A stretch of 64,000 nucleotides of DNA. Source: Pedobacter sp. KBW06 (GTDB taxonomy: Bacteria > Bacteroidota > Bacteroidia > Sphingobacteriales > Sphingobacteriaceae). Shown piece by piece: positions 46,538-55,010 of this stretch. Positions within the stretch are counted from its first letter, which is position 1, and each line of letters opens with the position of its first letter. The translations under genes were made by a program, and so were the position numbers. Location of the stretch: assembly GCF_003852525.1 (NCBI RefSeq), contig NZ_QAJL01000001.1:358983-422982 (forward strand), written 5' to 3'. The notes beneath the pieces were generated by a model. That model was not told where the DNA came from and searched no databases. It worked only from the letters and a program-made list of their open reading frames with translations.

Positions 46538-48307
46538 ATGAACCATACTTTTCACATCCCCGTACTAGGCTTAGGCTATTCCATTGACACTCCTTTAAAA
46601 GTAGCCAGATACGGCATCTCTTCCGTTGTCTCCATTGTGGATGATGAACTGACGGAGCGCATGAGGAAGTACCATCAGGAAAATACAACAAAAGGATATA
46701 CCTTAATTGAGAAAAAAGAGGAAGACAGCAGGGCGAGGAGGATTACCGCCTACCTGAACCTTTTGGACATACTCGTTAAGGAGCAGTTCAAAACATTGAA
46801 AACACAAACCTTTGAGGAAGGAACCGAGCTGTCCCGGTATTTTGAGCTTTTGCCGGATACTGCTCCGATAAAACAAAAGTATATGCAAATGAAGGCTTTA
46901 GAAGCGGGAATATCCAGAGATACTCTTCAAAAAGAACTGCTGGCCTCCATGACTCCGGGAGCCATAGATGTCAACATCATGTCTAAAGTTGATAAAGCCA
47001 ATTATAAGGCCAATCAGGAATATGCCGGTGATGATTTCACCGATGCCCTGGCCGCTATGCGTGGTTTTGCCAATAGTACACTGGATTCCTCAGTGATCAT
47101 TTCCGCAGGTTTAAACCCCAGGCTATATGCTTACATGGAAAAATGCACTGCGTTTTTTCCAGATGCCGGAGGGAAACTTCAAAAGAAAATCATCCTTAAA
47201 GTGAGCGACTTCCGATCGGCCCTGATCCAGGCAAAGATGCTGGCTAAAAAAGGCTTATGGGTCTCCGAATTTAGGGTAGAATCGGGTTTGAACTGCGGAG
47301 GCCATGCCTTTGCTACGGAAGGCTTCCTGTTGGGACCTATCCTGGAAGAATTCAAACAAAAGCGTACCGAACTTGCGGAAGAACTCTATCAGATGTACAG
47401 TGCAGCCCTGATCGGCAAAGGCCTTCCGGAAATGGCAAAACCAATCCAGCGCATTACTGCCCAGGGAGGAATCGGCACCGCCGAAGAGCATGAGTTCCTG
47501 CTCAACTATTATCAGCTGGATGCGGCGGGTTGGGGAAGTCCGTTTTTACTGGTTCCCGAAGCGACAAATGTAGATGAAGAAACTTTGAACGATCTGGTTA
47601 CCGCAAGGGCGGATGATTATTACCTGAGCAACTCTTCCCCATTGGGCGTACTTTTCAATAATTTCAAAAAAAGTACCGCAGAGCAACAGAGACTGCAGCG
47701 CATAGAGAAAGGGCGGCCGGGAAGCCCATGCACGAAGAAATTTCTATGTACCAATACCGAATTCACGGAGCTGCCCATCTGTACGGCATCAAGAGAATAT
47801 CAAAACCTAAAGATAAAACAACTGAAAGACCAGCAGCTGCCCAAGGAAGATTACGACAAACAGTTTGATTCCATTACAGAGAAAGTATGCCTGTGTGAAG
47901 GTTTATGTGCTTCGACCTACATTAAGGCCGGGATATTAAAACCAAGGGAAAACAGGGCAGTGAGCATTTGTCCGGGTCCAAATCTGGCTTTCTTTCATGC
48001 CAAATATTCCCTTAAAGAGATGATCAATCACATTTATGGAAGAGAGAATTTGCTTTCAGAGGTCCTGCGTCCCAACCTGTTCATCAATGAACTCAACTTA
48101 TATGTGGACTATCTGAAGAAAGACATCGCCGCCCAGCTGGAGGAATTTAATGCTAAAAAAGACAAATATTTCAGCAAGTTTAAAGCGCAGTTACTGAATG
48201 GGATCGATTATTACAAAGCGCTCATTCCTGAATTAAAATTCCAGGATAGCTTGTCTGTAGAGGAAATGCTCAAACAACTCCAGCTCGCAGAGCAACGCTT
48301 AAGCTAG
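46538..48307 (+). CDS. cysteine-rich protein of unknown function, possible TIM-barrel flavoprotein
   Basis: A 589-residue cytoplasmic protein that I recognise only as a conserved Bacteroidota hypothetical. Residues 8-30 (LGLGYSIDTPLKVARYGI) and 244-262 (FRVESGLNCGGHAFATEGF) read like beta-alpha units. QGGIGTAEEHEFL (309-321) resembles a phosphate-binding loop of a nitronate-monooxygenase- or DHOD-like barrel. The C-terminal third has Cys398, Cys404, Cys415, Cys451, Cys453, Cys457 and Cys478, enough for an iron-sulfur cluster. It is divergent from the oxygen-sensing kinase and has a class II FNR-type promoter. The fold and cofactor are inference. Confidence 0.75.
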   Translation: MNHTFHIPVLGLGYSIDTPLKVARYGISSVVSIVDDELTERMRKYHQENTTKGYTLIEKKEEDSRARRITAYLNLLDILVKEQFKTLKTQTFEEGTELSRYFELLPDTAPIKQKYMQMKALEAGISRDTLQKELLASMTPGAIDVNIMSKVDKANYKANQEYAGDDFTDALAAMRGFANSTLDSSVIISAGLNPRLYAYMEKCTAFFPDAGGKLQKKIILKVSDFRSALIQAKMLAKKGLWVSEFRVESGLNCGGHAFATEGFLLGPILEEFKQKRTELAEELYQMYSAALIGKGLPEMAKPIQRITAQGGIGTAEEHEFLLNYYQLDAAGWGSPFLLVPEATNVDEETLNDLVTARADDYYLSNSSPLGVLFNNFKKSTAEQQRLQRIEKGRPGSPCTKKFLCTNTEFTELPICTASREYQNLKIKQLKDQQLPKEDYDKQFDSITEKVCLCEGLCASTYIKAGILKPRENRAVSICPGPNLAFFHAKYSLKEMINHIYGRENLLSEVLRPNLFINELNLYVDYLKKDIAAQLEEFNAKKDKYFSKFKAQLLNGIDYYKALIPELKFQDSLSVEEMLKQLQLAEQRLS

Positions 48308-48323
48308 ATTGAGCTTTAATTTA

Positions 48324-48384
48324 TTAAGCCAGGGATCGAACAAGAATTAGGTGCATTTCTTCCCCCCTTCTTTCCCTGGTTTAA
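48324..48384 (+). repeat. inverted repeat after the gene at 46538
   Basis: TTAAGCCAGGGA (48324-48335) and TCCCTGGTTTAA (48373-48384) can pair over 12 bp with one G-U, around a 37-nt pyrimidine-rich loop. It may end the preceding transcript, although no T-run follows directly. The rest of this 230-bp gap holds only the promoter described next. Confidence 0.4.
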
Positions 48385-48482
48385 CTATTCCTGTTTTTGA
48401 TTGGCTTGCTCCTGGTTTCTCCCAAACAGACCAGATCTGCTCCACGCATTAAGTCATCCGCATTTCAGTTTACAAATAACAA

Positions 48483-48513
48483 TTGCAATATTGTTGCATT
48501 TAATATATGTTTG
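48483..48513 (+). promoter_or_regulatory. promoter with candidate metal-repressor operator
   Basis: TATGTTTG (48506-48513) is a perfect -7 box, 25 bp ahead of the ATG at 48538. The palindrome TGCAA-TATTG-TTGCA (48484-48498) fills the space between -33 and -7, the classic position for a repressor. Because the operon encodes a COG0523 metallochaperone and FolE, a Zur-type zinc regulator is the best guess. Confidence 0.5.
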
Positions 48514-48537
48514 CAGGATCCAATTGCATTGATAAAC

Positions 48538-48999
48538 ATGAAAAGCCGCCTACCCCTTATTATGGCCCTGTTGTTTTTTACAACCTGCGCCCTTGCCCAA
48601 AAAAGAGCGCACAACCCCTCTGATGTCATCCGCTCCATGAACTGGGACATTATTGGCTCCGTGAATTTTGAACTGAACAAGCAAAATAAAATCCTTCCAG
48701 TGTACGGAGAGATGATCAGGAGGTTTGCAGACCGTAATTTCAGTTTAAAAGGTTATATCATTCCCATTAAGGCAGGACTGAAACAGCAGCAATTCCTGTT
48801 TTCTCCATTGCCCATCAATCAATGTTTCTTTTGCGGCCAAAACGGAGTTCCTGCCATGATTTTAGTGAACATGGCCAGCCCGATAGCCTATACCACCAAA
48901 CCGGTCCTCATTGAGGGAATTCTGAAGCTGGAAGTTGTTGATGCCGCAACCGCAGCGCCAATCAGCCTCCAGAAAGCAACCGCATCCCAGGCCAAATAA
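48538..48999 (+). CDS. exported DUF3299-like protein
   Basis: A 153-residue protein with a signal peptide (MKSRLPLIMALLFFTTCALAQ, cleavage after ALAQ). Features are GYIIPIKAGLKQQQFLFSP near 71 and NQCFFCGQNG near 94, with a CxxC pair, in the style of DUF3299 proteins, which are often found near metal transporters. I chose ATG 48538 because it opens the signal peptide and follows the promoter by a normal leader; an upstream ATG at 48397 would start before the promoter. It heads a short operon with folE and the COG0523 gene. The function is unknown, with a metal role suggested by context. Confidence 0.75.
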   Translation: MKSRLPLIMALLFFTTCALAQKRAHNPSDVIRSMNWDIIGSVNFELNKQNKILPVYGEMIRRFADRNFSLKGYIIPIKAGLKQQQFLFSPLPINQCFFCGQNGVPAMILVNMASPIAYTTKPVLIEGILKLEVVDAATAAPISLQKATASQAK

Positions 49000-49058
49000 A
49001 ACAGATTATTCCCTGATAAAAAGGACCATTACCTGTCAAAATATCAAACCATCATAAA

Positions 49059-49739
49059 ATGGAACATTTACTGAGCAGCTACGAAGCTGAAGGGGAAGCG
49101 CATTTCTCCGCAAACACCCAAACCCCGTTAAGGGCTGATGCCTTCTTAAAAACCGATGAAGAAAAGATTCTGGCCATCAGCGGGCATTTTGCCGCAATTA
49201 TGGAAGAGCTTGGTTTAGACCTGAATGACGACAGCTTGCGGGGAACGCCATACCGTGTAGCCAAAATGTATGTTAAAGAATTGTTTTCAGGACTGAACCC
49301 GGCCAATAAACCGGGCATCTCTATTTTCGAAAACAAATACGGCTACCATCAGATGCTGATTGAACAGGACATTGAGTTTATCTCTGCCTGTGAACATCAT
49401 TTCCTGCCCATGCCTGGAAAAGCACACATTGCCTATATTCCGAATGGCAAGGTGATCGGTCTTTCCAAGATCAACAGAATCGTAAAATACTACGCCAAAA
49501 GGCCACAGGTACAGGAACGGCTCAACAAACAAATCTTCCGGGAGCTTCAGGAGGTCCTGAATACTTCAGACATCATCGTGGTCATCACTGCACAACACAT
49601 GTGCGTGAGTATGCGTGGCGTGGAAGACCAGAGCAGCAGGACGACCACAATCAGTTATGGCGGAAAATTCGAAGAGAAAGAAACGAGGAAGGATTTTTTC
49701 CAGATGTTAAACATCGGCACTGATACCCTTCTCAGATGA
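49059..49739 (+). CDS. folE: GTP cyclohydrolase I FolE
   Basis: A 226-residue enzyme that makes dihydroneopterin triphosphate from GTP, the first step towards folate-type pterins. Zinc ligands Cys111, His114 (CEHH) and Cys182 (QHMC) and the motif GLSKINRIV (134-142) are intact. Since FolE needs zinc, its location next to a COG0523 zinc-chaperone gene suggests a copy meant for low-zinc conditions, although whether another folE exists cannot be seen here. It overlaps the next gene by ATGA. Confidence 0.95.
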   Translation: MEHLLSSYEAEGEAHFSANTQTPLRADAFLKTDEEKILAISGHFAAIMEELGLDLNDDSLRGTPYRVAKMYVKELFSGLNPANKPGISIFENKYGYHQMLIEQDIEFISACEHHFLPMPGKAHIAYIPNGKVIGLSKINRIVKYYAKRPQVQERLNKQIFRELQEVLNTSDIIVVITAQHMCVSMRGVEDQSSRTTTISYGGKFEEKETRKDFFQMLNIGTDTLLR

Positions 49740-50758
49740 AAGACATCAAAGAAGTCAGTATTTTAACGGGTTTTCTGGGCTCAGGAAAAACAACCCTGGT
49801 CAACGCGATCATTTCCGGAAAAGCAAAAACCCGTTTTGCAATTATAGAAAATGAAATCGGCGAAGAAAGCATTGATGCAGAACTGCTCATTAAGGGGGAT
49901 GACAATATTGTGGAACTCAATAATGGTTGTTTATGTTGTTCCTTAAATGACAACCTCTACGACATCCTCAATCAGCTATGGCTTAGAAAATCGTCCTGGG
50001 ACCAGTTGCTGATCGAAGCCACCGGCATCGCTGATCCTGCCAATATTGCCAGGCCATTTCTGACCAATGAATTGGTTCAGGAAAGTTTTCAATTGAAAAG
50101 GGTCATTTGTGTTGTGGATGCCGAGCTGATTGAAGATCAGCTGAAAGAAACAGAAGTAGCGATCCAGCAAATTGCGTTCAGCGACGTCATTCTGCTCAAT
50201 AAATCTGAAAAAGTAAGTCCTGCTTATCTTCGGGAATTGCAGGCAATTTTAAAGACCTTAAATCCATTTGCAGAGATCTTAGTGGCCTTAGAGAACGATT
50301 TCAGGATTGAGATCCTCTTTAACAGAGAAAGGTTTGCCAATTTTTACAGCAATCCTAAACCTTTTCTAACGCCTAAAGGCATGTTCAACCTGATTCCTGC
50401 GGAAAGTGAAGCAACACCGCAGTTTGGTTTGGGCAGCTCCCATCGCCGGCACCAGCATAGTGACATTGAAACCATTTTGCTGAGGTATCCGGAAAATATG
50501 GACATTGAAGCCATTCAGCACCGGATGATGGTTTTTCTGCTGACACAATCTATTGGTGTTTACCGGATAAAGGGGATTCTTTTTAATGCAAACTATACTG
50601 ATCGCGTGATTTTGCAGACGGTTGGAAAGGGAATGTCTGTCAGCAAAGGCCAGCCCTGGCTGGAGGGGGATAAAAAAGAAAGTAAAATTGTGGTCATTGG
50701 CAAACGCCTTTCCCTTTATGGCTTCGACAGAATGTTTCGCAGCTGTCTGGAAGGCTGA
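49736..50758 (+). CDS. CobW/COG0523-family metallochaperone GTPase
   Basis: A 340-residue P-loop GTPase: Walker A GFLGSGKTT (12-20), the metal-binding GCLCC motif (Gly64, Cys65, Cys67, Cys68), a NKSEK guanine-specificity segment, and a C-terminal CobW domain (about 235-335). COG0523 proteins deliver zinc or other metals to client enzymes, and FolE-linked members are typical zinc-starvation proteins. Translational coupling to folE suggests FolE is the client. Confidence 0.92.
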   Translation: MKDIKEVSILTGFLGSGKTTLVNAIISGKAKTRFAIIENEIGEESIDAELLIKGDDNIVELNNGCLCCSLNDNLYDILNQLWLRKSSWDQLLIEATGIADPANIARPFLTNELVQESFQLKRVICVVDAELIEDQLKETEVAIQQIAFSDVILLNKSEKVSPAYLRELQAILKTLNPFAEILVALENDFRIEILFNRERFANFYSNPKPFLTPKGMFNLIPAESEATPQFGLGSSHRRHQHSDIETILLRYPENMDIEAIQHRMMVFLLTQSIGVYRIKGILFNANYTDRVILQTVGKGMSVSKGQPWLEGDKKESKIVVIGKRLSLYGFDRMFRSCLEG

Positions 50759-50826
50759 TGGATTCAACTTATTTTTTTCTTATATTAGGTAGAAAGAAAA
50801 ATCCGCTACAATAACCAATAAATGCC

Positions 50827-51021
50827 ATGGAAAAAGAAGCTATGAAATCATTACTGGAAATTATTGACCAGCAAGTTAGTTCCTCAATTTTGGGAGGAAT
50901 GGAAGAACAGTACGAAGAATTGGAAAGATTGGGCTACATCCGGATCAACAGGTCCAGTGTCCAGCACTCCTCTTCTATTACCCCGGAGGGGATGGAATTT
51001 TTATATCATGACAAGGAATAG
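50827..51021 (+). CDS. small hypothetical protein
   Basis: A 64-residue acidic protein (MEKEAMKSLLEIIDQQ start). The C-terminal half (LERLGYIRINR, then SITPEGMEFLYH) resembles the wing of a small winged-helix domain, but too little is present to claim DNA binding. The start could also be the internal ATG at 50842. No promoter is evident and it is 68 bp past the metallochaperone gene, so it could be the end of that operon. Confidence 0.5.
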   Translation: MEKEAMKSLLEIIDQQVSSSILGGMEEQYEELERLGYIRINRSSVQHSSSITPEGMEFLYHDKE

Positions 51022-51054
51022 CGCATGGCGCCCTAAAGCCTCGCTAAATCGATT

Positions 51055-51083
51055 ACAATTGTCATGAAATTGTTTTTATTTTT
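51055..51083 (+). terminator. weak terminator after the small hypothetical gene
   Basis: ACAATT pairs with AATTGT over six bases, followed by TTTTATTTTT. The stem is short, so confidence is limited. Confidence 0.4.
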
Positions 51084-51139
51084 AAACCTGAAAACTTTTT
51101 AACAACATTCGCCGTTATATGATCAGTTTGTTTGGTTTA

Positions 51140-51206
51140 GGTTGATCTGTGGTGGGTCAACCACATTATAACAGGGATAGATCTCTCCGATTTATCCCTG
51201 TTTTTA
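51140..51206. terminator. tandem hairpins between convergent genes
   Basis: GGTTGA/TCAACC (51140-51145, 51157-51162), which competes with TGTGGT/ACCACA, is followed by AACAGGGATA (51170-51179) pairing with TTATCCCTGTT and a five-T run. The second hairpin is a good terminator for the plus strand and probably also protects against read-through of the minus-strand hexosaminidase gene. Confidence 0.7.
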
Positions 51207-51225
51207 TTTCAGGTCTTTTTTAAGC

Positions 51226-53748
51226 TTATTTGATCAGAATTGTCCTGCCCCCTCTTCCTGCCCCGTCAAAAGCACGCAGTTTTACTGTTCCTTTAAAAGG
51301 GATCGCTGTTTTATAAATCAGGCTGTTTTTTCCTGGTTCAGTTCCGTCAGTGGTATAGCGAATGGTAAAGCCCGGAAGCTGCAGGTTCGCCTCCAGCTGT
51401 CCGTTGCCGGTCTGCACACCGGGAGTTGGAATTCTGTATTGATAACCGCCCGAATAATATGTTAAACGCGGAAGTTCTTTCTTACCTAAAACATTGACAA
51501 ATTCCGACCATGCCTGATCATATGCTGCTTTCTCCTTTGCGGCATCTGTTGTCGTTGCCCATTCCGGATCTTTAGCCCAGGCCCTTTCGGCAAGGCCTAA
51601 AAGTTTTGGCAACATCATGTACTCCAGTTGTGCTGGTGTTTTTATCGTTTCACTCCACAATGGCGCCTGTAAACCGACAATATTTGATTTTCCTTTTTCT
51701 GTAAGCCGCTCTTTATCTTTAAAAACACTCAGGTCAACAGGGTTCCCCTGCTCATCTTCTTTTACGTTTTTATAATAGTCGTAAGGGATAAAGTAAAAAG
51801 GTTTGTCTACGTCCACATAACCACCCCAGTTCTGTCCTCTTTCTTCAAAGCTTGGATTTACCGCAAGGTCAATGTAGAAATTGGTTACCGGCGTTAAAAC
51901 AACTTTATATCCTGCATTCGCCATTTTATAGGCCAGGTCTTCATTACCGGTCAGGTTGTTCCAAACATCCGCATGAAAGTTTTCATTTACGAAACGGGGT
52001 TCCGGCAGCATTTTCCTTTCGCCGTTCACCTCCATTTTACGGAGTCCGATTTCTTCCCATCCCGACAGGTATAACCCTCTGGCCTTTAACAGCTGGTTCA
52101 TTTTACTGAAATAGTAATACCAAAGCGCATCCGTTCCTTTAACCTCAGGATCTGTTTTTGACAGTTGATCCGCAGCGGCTGATTTTTCCCAGACTCCTGC
52201 AGGAACTTCGTCCCCTCCGAAATGAATTGTAGTCAGGGGTGCCCCTGCTTCTTTGTGCATGGCAATCAGCTCATCGGTTACCTTTTCCAGAAAAGCATAA
52301 GTAGAAGGCAGTGCTACATTGACCACATTGTCGTCAAAGCCCTGGACAGAACGGTATTTAGACTGGTCATTCAGGTCTCTTAACAAGTAACGTTCCGCCT
52401 CCGCTTTCTGACCGGCTTTCATCAACCTGGAATACCTGGCGTCCATTGATTTGATCGCTGCACGGGCATGTCCCGGAGTTTCAATTTCAGGAATGACCAG
52501 GATATGTCTTGCAGTAGCATATTTAAGAATTTCTACATAATCTGCTTTGGTAAAAAATCCGCTTCCGGAATTTGTTCCTGCAGCGGCTGCTGATCCATAA
52601 GAAGGAAGGATACTTTTTTGCTCCCCCTGGCTATGTCCACGCTGTGCCCCTACAGCAGTAAGCTCCGGCAATCCCGGAATTTCCAGTCGCCAGCCCTCAT
52701 CTTCCGTTAAATGAAAATGGAAGACGTTGAGTTTATACAGGGCCATCAGGTCCAGGACCTTCAATACTTCTGATTTGGGCTGAAAATTTCTGCCTACATC
52801 CATCATAAAACCTCTGAATCCGAACCTGGGTGCATCTTTAACCCTGGCTGCAGGAAGGCTGATGACCGTTTGCACACTTGCCCAGGCTTTTGCAGGGAAC
52901 ATCGTTTTTAACGACTGGATCGCATAAAATGCGCCCGCTGCGTCTCCGGCTTTGATCACTATTTTCTCTGATCTGATGCTGAGTTCATAAGCTTCTTTAG
53001 CCATAGAACTTTCCTGTTCGAAGAAAATCCCTCCCTTTTCAGAAGCTTTAACCACAACCGGTGTCTTTCCTAAAATTTTGGCAAGCTCATCAGCAAATCC
53101 CTTTGCTTCTTTTTCAAAAACACCTCCTGTCACCAATTGAACAGCCGCGCTGAGTTTAAAAGCCCCCTCCTGCTTCGCGTAGCTGACCGGAGTTGGAAAC
53201 ACTGCCGGCAAATCGCTTTCAGCAATGTCTTTAATTCCTGTATTTCGCTGGTAAATTTTCGCTGCCAGTTCCTGTTCTTCTTTTAAATGCGCCGGGAATG
53301 GTTTGTAGGTCAGTTTAGAGATGGACTCCCCATGATCAGGATTTTTATCCCAGACCAGATAGAATCCCTGTGGACGTTCGGTCACATTGTTCATTGATTC
53401 CAGGGCCAGCTGAAGTTGAAGCTCCGCTCCGGCAGGAACCGTTTTAAAGGCTTTCAATGGAGATAGACAGAACAGATCTCCGTTGACATGTTTTATAGTG
53501 GCTATTGTCGAATCCTTAGCCCATGTTTTCACCACTCTGGAGTTGAAATAAATTTTCCATCCTGAGGCGGGAAGCTCAGCTTTACCATTGTTTTTGAGGC
53601 GCAAAACTGACTGGATCCTGCCGTCATTCCTGCTCAGGACTTCCAGGTTAATGCTAAGGTCTGCGGCTTTTAAGCTGGCCTTTTTTTGTGCAAACCCGGG
53701 TTTCATTACGGCCAGAATCAATAAAGAGCCGATCACATATTGTTTCAT
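51226..53748 (-). CDS. beta-N-acetylhexosaminidase (GH20)
   Basis: An 840-residue exported enzyme (signal peptide 1-20, cleavage after GFAQ). An N-terminal chitobiase-type carbohydrate-binding domain (about 28-165) comes first, then a GH20b domain, then the GH20 barrel with the catalytic pair Asp513-Glu514 in HFGGDEVPAG and GFMMDVGRNFQP near 315. A C-terminal chitobiase-like domain ends the chain. It removes terminal GlcNAc or GalNAc from glycans. It lies 47 bp behind the NagX-like gene in the FecI/FecR-SusCD locus, so N-acetylhexosamine-containing glycans are the likely substrate. Confidence 0.93.
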   Translation of the reverse strand: MKQYVIGSLLILAVMKPGFAQKKASLKAADLSINLEVLSRNDGRIQSVLRLKNNGKAELPASGWKIYFNSRVVKTWAKDSTIATIKHVNGDLFCLSPLKAFKTVPAGAELQLQLALESMNNVTERPQGFYLVWDKNPDHGESISKLTYKPFPAHLKEEQELAAKIYQRNTGIKDIAESDLPAVFPTPVSYAKQEGAFKLSAAVQLVTGGVFEKEAKGFADELAKILGKTPVVVKASEKGGIFFEQESSMAKEAYELSIRSEKIVIKAGDAAGAFYAIQSLKTMFPAKAWASVQTVISLPAARVKDAPRFGFRGFMMDVGRNFQPKSEVLKVLDLMALYKLNVFHFHLTEDEGWRLEIPGLPELTAVGAQRGHSQGEQKSILPSYGSAAAAGTNSGSGFFTKADYVEILKYATARHILVIPEIETPGHARAAIKSMDARYSRLMKAGQKAEAERYLLRDLNDQSKYRSVQGFDDNVVNVALPSTYAFLEKVTDELIAMHKEAGAPLTTIHFGGDEVPAGVWEKSAAADQLSKTDPEVKGTDALWYYYFSKMNQLLKARGLYLSGWEEIGLRKMEVNGERKMLPEPRFVNENFHADVWNNLTGNEDLAYKMANAGYKVVLTPVTNFYIDLAVNPSFEERGQNWGGYVDVDKPFYFIPYDYYKNVKEDEQGNPVDLSVFKDKERLTEKGKSNIVGLQAPLWSETIKTPAQLEYMMLPKLLGLAERAWAKDPEWATTTDAAKEKAAYDQAWSEFVNVLGKKELPRLTYYSGGYQYRIPTPGVQTGNGQLEANLQLPGFTIRYTTDGTEPGKNSLIYKTAIPFKGTVKLRAFDGAGRGGRTILIK

Positions 53749-53795
53749 TTAAATTATCTTATGAGGTGATGTATTGCATTTTATTTATAAAATCA

Positions 53796-54917
53796 TCAGA
53801 CACGAATGTATATTTTCTTCCGGTCAAGAACATATCCTACCAGCCAGCAGACCAGCATAAAGCTAATCGCAAAGAGCAAAGACCCAATAGGTCCCGGGGC
53901 TATGGCCTGGAAAAACACCGTATTGATCCATCCGCTAAAATCAGATTTAGGGAATATCGTGTTGATGATGATCAGCAACAGATCGGCAACGATATAAATA
54001 AACAAGGGATTTTTACCGAATACGGTAAAGAAGCCGGTCCATTTGATCGATTGTTTCACTTCAATGATGTAAATCAACCCTGCGATGATGATCAGGTCCA
54101 GTCCGCAGGTGATCAGCACAAATGAACTTGTCCATAATTTTTTATTGATCGGGAAAACTGAATTCCAGCACCATGCCAGGAAAACGAGCAATACCCCCGC
54201 CAGCAGTAATTTAGCAATGCTTTCAAAACCTTTTCCTTTTTCCTGAATAAAGCGGCCTGCATAATAACCGATGATCACGTTTACACAGGAAGGAATGGTG
54301 CTGAGGATCCCTTCAGGATCAAAGGCAATCCCTTCGCCATGGTAGAGGTGCGTATCTCCAAGAAGGAACAGGTCGAGGTACTGACCTGCATTTCCGGTCA
54401 TACTGAAAGGCTCGGCCGGATTTCCGAAAAACAGCAATACCAGCCAGTAACCGATCAGAAACAGGACACTGAGAACGATGACCCATCTTGTAGACAGGTA
54501 ATGAATCATGAGGGACACCATTCCATAACACAGACCGATGCGTTGTAATACGCCCAGAATTCTTGTATTTCCGATTGGGGAAAGGCTGATTCCTCCGGCA
54601 TCATTGTAATGAAAAAACGGGAACCAGTACATCAGGTATCCGATCAGAAAAATCAGCAAGGTTCGTTTAAATATTTTGCCCAGCACTTCCTGATCTTTCA
54701 TCAGTCCGAACTTTTTCATAGAGAAGCTCATGGCATTCCCTACGGCAAAGAGGAAAGAAGGGAAAACCAGATCTGTTGGGGTAAATCCATGCCAGGCTGC
54801 ATGTTCCAGCATGGCAAATGGCTGGGCGCCGCTTCCCGGAGTATTAACGATGATCATGAAACAGACTGTCATTCCCCGAAAAACATCGAGTGATAAAAAA
54901 CGTTGTGGTTGGTTCAT
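53796..54917 (-). CDS. NagX/HGSNAT-like acyltransferase-family membrane protein
   Basis: A 373-residue polytopic protein with about ten helices. The N-terminal block SLDVFRGMTVCFMIIVN, followed by WHGFTPTDLVFPSFLFAVG near 44, is diagnostic of the DUF5009/HGSNAT group related to lysosomal heparan-alpha-glucosaminide N-acetyltransferase and to NagX. Such proteins accompany amino-sugar utilisation genes. Its position between SusD and GH20 supports a role with N-acetylhexosamines. Transport versus acetyl transfer is not settled by sequence. Confidence 0.88.
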   Translation of the reverse strand: MNQPQRFLSLDVFRGMTVCFMIIVNTPGSGAQPFAMLEHAAWHGFTPTDLVFPSFLFAVGNAMSFSMKKFGLMKDQEVLGKIFKRTLLIFLIGYLMYWFPFFHYNDAGGISLSPIGNTRILGVLQRIGLCYGMVSLMIHYLSTRWVIVLSVLFLIGYWLVLLFFGNPAEPFSMTGNAGQYLDLFLLGDTHLYHGEGIAFDPEGILSTIPSCVNVIIGYYAGRFIQEKGKGFESIAKLLLAGVLLVFLAWCWNSVFPINKKLWTSSFVLITCGLDLIIIAGLIYIIEVKQSIKWTGFFTVFGKNPLFIYIVADLLLIIINTIFPKSDFSGWINTVFFQAIAPGPIGSLLFAISFMLVCWLVGYVLDRKKIYIRV

Positions 54918-54947
54918 TTGAAGAGGAAGTTACAAATAAATATAATA

Positions 54948-54978
54948 AATGAGGTAGGGGCATCCGCCCCTACTCATT
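54948..54978 (-). terminator. intercistronic hairpin between susD and the NagX-like gene
   Basis: AATGAG-G-TAGGGGC pairs with GCCCCTA-CTCATT, a 13-bp stem with one bulge, and a T-rich tail follows on the minus strand. It probably trims or attenuates transcripts so that susCD mRNA is made in excess over the downstream genes. Confidence 0.65.
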
Positions 54979-55010
54979 ATAGGGATAAAAAGTGGGGAAA
55001 CAATTTTTCC

